Assembly (NCBI RefSeq): GCF_900105805.1
Contig: NZ_LT629788.1
Span: forward strand, 4,154,001 to 4,218,000
Length of the DNA: 64,000 nucleotides
Direction: 5' to 3'
Origin: Pseudomonas moraviensis
GTDB lineage: Bacteria; Pseudomonadota; Gammaproteobacteria; Pseudomonadales; Pseudomonadaceae
Shown one piece after another: positions 61,617-64,000 of the stretch. The translations under genes were made by a program, and so were the position numbers. The number at the start of each line of letters is the position of its first letter. The stretch's first letter is position 1. The notes under the pieces are model-generated. The model was not told the origin of the DNA, searched no databases, and saw only the letters and a program-made list of their open reading frames with translations.

Positions 61617-61807
61617 GGAAAAACCTCGTGTGAACCGGCGGCGATTCTACCAGTCCCATCGGAAGACGGGGTATATCGCGACGCTATGACGCGTATAGAT
61701 GAAACTCTCTTCATGAACGGCAGAACGCCCTTCGTTGGATAGTGTGCATCCATCCAGTATTTGCCCGTATACTCCTACGTTTTCGACGCCCGCCGAGCGA
61801 GGCCACT

Positions 61808-64000
61808 TTGGACAAGATCCTGATACGTGGGGCCCGTACCCACAACCTGAAGAACATCGACCTGACCCTGCCACGGGACAAACTGATCGTCATCACCGGC
61901 CTGTCCGGATCCGGCAAGTCATCCCTGGCGTTCGACACGCTGTATGCCGAAGGTCAGCGCCGCTATGTCGAATCGCTGTCGGCCTACGCCAGGCAGTTCC
62001 TGTCGATGATGGAAAAACCCGACGTCGACACCATCGAAGGCCTGTCGCCGGCGATCTCCATCGAACAGAAGTCGACCTCGCACAACCCGCGCTCCACGGT
62101 CGGCACCATCACCGAAATCTACGACTACCTGCGTCTGCTCTATGCCCGCGTGGGTACGCCGCGTTGCCCGGATCACGACATTCCGCTGGAAGCGCAGACC
62201 GTCAGCCAGATGGTCGATCTGGTGCTGGCGCAGCCGGAAGGCAGCAAACTCATGCTGCTGGCACCGGTGATCCGCGAGCGCAAGGGCGAACACCTGTCAG
62301 TCTTCGAAGAATTGCGTGCGCAAGGTTTCGTCCGCGCCCGGGTCAACGGGCGCATTTGCGAACTCGACGAGCTGCCGAAGCTGGATAAACAGAAGAAGCA
62401 CTCGATTGACGTGATCGTTGATCGCTTCAAGGTTCGCGCCGATCTGCAGCAACGTCTGGCCGAGTCCTTTGAGACCGCGCTGAAACTGGCTGATGGCATT
62501 GCCCTTGTGGCGCCGATGGACGACGAGCCCGGCGAAGAAATGATCTTCTCCGCACGCTTCGCCTGCCCGATCTGCGGACACGCGATCAGCGAGCTGGAAC
62601 CCAAGCTGTTTTCCTTCAACAACCCGGCCGGCGCCTGCCCGACCTGCGATGGCCTGGGCGTGAAGCAGTTCTTCGACATCAAGCGTCTGGTCAACGGCGA
62701 GCTGACCCTCGCCGAGGGCGCGATACGCGGCTGGGACCGGCGCAACGTCTATTACTTCCAGATGCTTGGCTCACTCGCCTCGCATTACAAGTTCAGCCTG
62801 GACAAGCCTTTCAACGACCTGAGCGCCGAGCAGCAGAAGTTCATCCTGCACGGCAGCGGCTCGCAGAACGTCGACTTCAAGTACCTGAACGACCGTGGCG
62901 ACATCGTCAAACGCTCGCACCCGTTCGAAGGCATCGTGCCCAATCTGGAGCGCCGTTACCGCGAAACCGAATCGGCGAGCGTGCGCGAGGAGCTGGCCAA
63001 GTTCCTCAGCCATCAGGCCTGCCCGGATTGCCGCGGCACGCGTCTGCGCCGTGAAGCGCGGCACGTGTGGGTCGGTGAGAAAACCTTGCCGGCAGTGACC
63101 AATCTGCCGATCGGCGATGCCTGCGAATATTTCGCTGCACTGAAGATGACCGGGCGGCGCGGAGAGATCGCCGACAAGATCCTCAAGGAAATCCGCGAGC
63201 GTCTGCAGTTCCTGGTCAACGTCGGCCTCGATTATCTGTCCCTGGATCGCAGCGCCGACACACTCTCCGGTGGCGAGGCGCAGCGGATCCGTCTCGCCAG
63301 CCAGATTGGCGCCGGACTTGTTGGCGTTCTATACATCCTCGATGAGCCGTCCATCGGCCTGCATCAGCGCGATAACGACCGGCTGCTCGGCACGCTCAAG
63401 CATTTGCGCGATATCGGCAACACGGTGATCGTGGTCGAGCATGATGAAGACGCGATTCGTCTGGCTGACTATGTTGTCGATATCGGCCCTGGCGCAGGTG
63501 TGCACGGCGGGCAGATTGTTGCCGAAGGCACGCCGGACGAAGTCATGGCGCACCCGGATTCGCTGACCGGCAAATACCTGTCCGGCCGGGTGAAGATCGA
63601 AGTGCCGGCCAAACGCACGCCGCGCAACAAGAAGCTCAACCTGTCGCTCAAAGGTGCGCGTGGCAACAACTTGCGCAATGTCGATCTGGATATCCCGATC
63701 GGCCTGCTGACCTGCGTGACCGGCGTATCCGGCTCGGGCAAATCGACGCTGATCAACAACACGCTGTTCCCGCTGAGCGCCACGGCACTCAATGGCGCGA
63801 CCACGCTTGAAGCGGCGGCACACGACAGCATCAAAGGTCTGGAGCATCTCGACAAAGTCGTCGATATCGACCAGAGCCCGATCGGTCGTACACCGCGTTC
63901 CAACCCGGCGACGTATACCGGGCTGTTCACGCCGATCCGCGAACTGTTTGCCGGCGTGCCCGAGTCACGCTCTCGTGGTTATGGCCCTGGGCGTTTCTCG
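61808..64000 (+). CDS. uvrA: Excinuclease ABC subunit A, 3'-truncated by the window edge
   Basis: The damage-recognition ATPase of nucleotide excision repair. 731 codons are visible of about 944. The start is TTG at 61808 (then DKILIRGARTHNLKNIDL), with GAGCGAGG upstream. Walker A of the first ABC unit is GLSGSGKSS (31-39). A zinc module shows CPICGHAISELEPK, then CPTCDGLG. The first ABC signature LSGGEAQRIRLA and Walker B LYILDEP follow, then the second Walker A GVSGSGKST. I see no convincing LexA box in the 191-base gap upstream. Confidence 0.96.
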   Translation, partial: MDKILIRGARTHNLKNIDLTLPRDKLIVITGLSGSGKSSLAFDTLYAEGQRRYVESLSAYARQFLSMMEKPDVDTIEGLSPAISIEQKSTSHNPRSTVGTITEIYDYLRLLYARVGTPRCPDHDIPLEAQTVSQMVDLVLAQPEGSKLMLLAPVIRERKGEHLSVFEELRAQGFVRARVNGRICELDELPKLDKQKKHSIDVIVDRFKVRADLQQRLAESFETALKLADGIALVAPMDDEPGEEMIFSARFACPICGHAISELEPKLFSFNNPAGACPTCDGLGVKQFFDIKRLVNGELTLAEGAIRGWDRRNVYYFQMLGSLASHYKFSLDKPFNDLSAEQQKFILHGSGSQNVDFKYLNDRGDIVKRSHPFEGIVPNLERRYRETESASVREELAKFLSHQACPDCRGTRLRREARHVWVGEKTLPAVTNLPIGDACEYFAALKMTGRRGEIADKILKEIRERLQFLVNVGLDYLSLDRSADTLSGGEAQRIRLASQIGAGLVGVLYILDEPSIGLHQRDNDRLLGTLKHLRDIGNTVIVVEHDEDAIRLADYVVDIGPGAGVHGGQIVAEGTPDEVMAHPDSLTGKYLSGRVKIEVPAKRTPRNKKLNLSLKGARGNNLRNVDLDIPIGLLTCVTGVSGSGKSTLINNTLFPLSATALNGATTLEAAAHDSIKGLEHLDKVVDIDQSPIGRTPRSNPATYTGLFTPIRELFAGVPESRSRGYGPGRFS

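Noticed and set aside
61617..61807. LexA (SOS) box upstream of uvrA
   Set aside because: No CTG-N10-CAG with an AT-rich centre was found; CCAGTATTTGCCCGTATACT has the wrong half-site orientation. A degenerate site cannot be excluded by eye.
61735..62388. A 217-codon plus-strand frame over the uvrA start
   Set aside because: It is out of frame with the clear UvrA sequence starting at TTG 61808; its translation is arginine/histidine-rich nonsense.

Overview
The window comes from a fluorescent pseudomonad (Pseudomonas fluorescens group). The evidence is high GC with GC-ending codons, dense Pseudomonas-type REP pairs between genes, and gene order that follows P. aeruginosa PAO1 around PA4042-PA4069 (xseB-ispA-dxs, ribA, pgpA-thiL-nusB-ribH-ribB-ribE-ribD-nrdR, the zinc-starvation cluster, oprG) with the ssb-MFS-uvrA block at the right end. 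Species placement is inference. No rRNA, tRNA or CRISPR array was seen.

Layout. 1-2.2 kb: the 3' part of ppa, a lone S24-type repressor with palindromes upstream, a candidate small RNA and a small orphan protein. 2.2-12.4 kb (minus): a complete six-gene mag operon (magABCDEF, equivalent to the E. coli yfa genes) built around a periplasmic alpha-2-macroglobulin without its thioester cysteine; MagC and MagE carry motifs of peptidoglycan-active enzymes. 12.9-16 kb: xseB-ispA-dxs (isoprenoid precursors). 16-20 kb: BtuB, and convergent ribA-membrane protein-btuF. 20.3-27.1 kb (minus): nrdR-ribDE-ribBA-ribH-nusB-thiL-pgpA plus a solute-binding protein; the RibA half of RibBA has lost its zinc cysteines, so the separate RibA probably does that job. 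27.2-30.6 kb: a YbaY-like lipoprotein, an EtfB-type lysine methyltransferase, an IS110 element inserted in a REP, and cnoX.

31.2-33.3 kb is an AT-richer accessory island: a PAAR gene broken by an in-frame TAA, a Cys/His amidase-like effector and a membrane/periplasmic immunity candidate, joined by 4-bp overlaps. 33.4-36.7 kb is a zinc-starvation cluster with a Zur-like site, then oprG, two sugar-nucleotide enzymes (minus), the Lhr helicase, an MscS channel (minus), the DUF72-ybhP-clsB-ybhN operon, a hydrolase/DUF3182 pair (minus), and a GlxA-type regulator divergent from a cysteine hydrolase. 54.9-59.5 kb is a yjfIJKLMC-type envelope-stress cluster (DUF2170, PspA, DUF2491, DUF350, DUF1190, glutathionylspermidine-synthase-like). 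The window ends with MFS-ssb (minus) and the 5' 731 codons of uvrA.

Most notable: the IS110 element can be read as a complete guide-RNA transposon. Its 239-nt leader holds a 9-nt copy of the REP target and an 11-nt copy of the element's own predicted circle junction, both running through the CT core, as expected of a bridge RNA. Other leads are the three-motif MagE protein, the broken PAAR-amidase-immunity module, and a probable DNA-binding extension on the DUF2170 protein lying beside paired operator-like palindromes.
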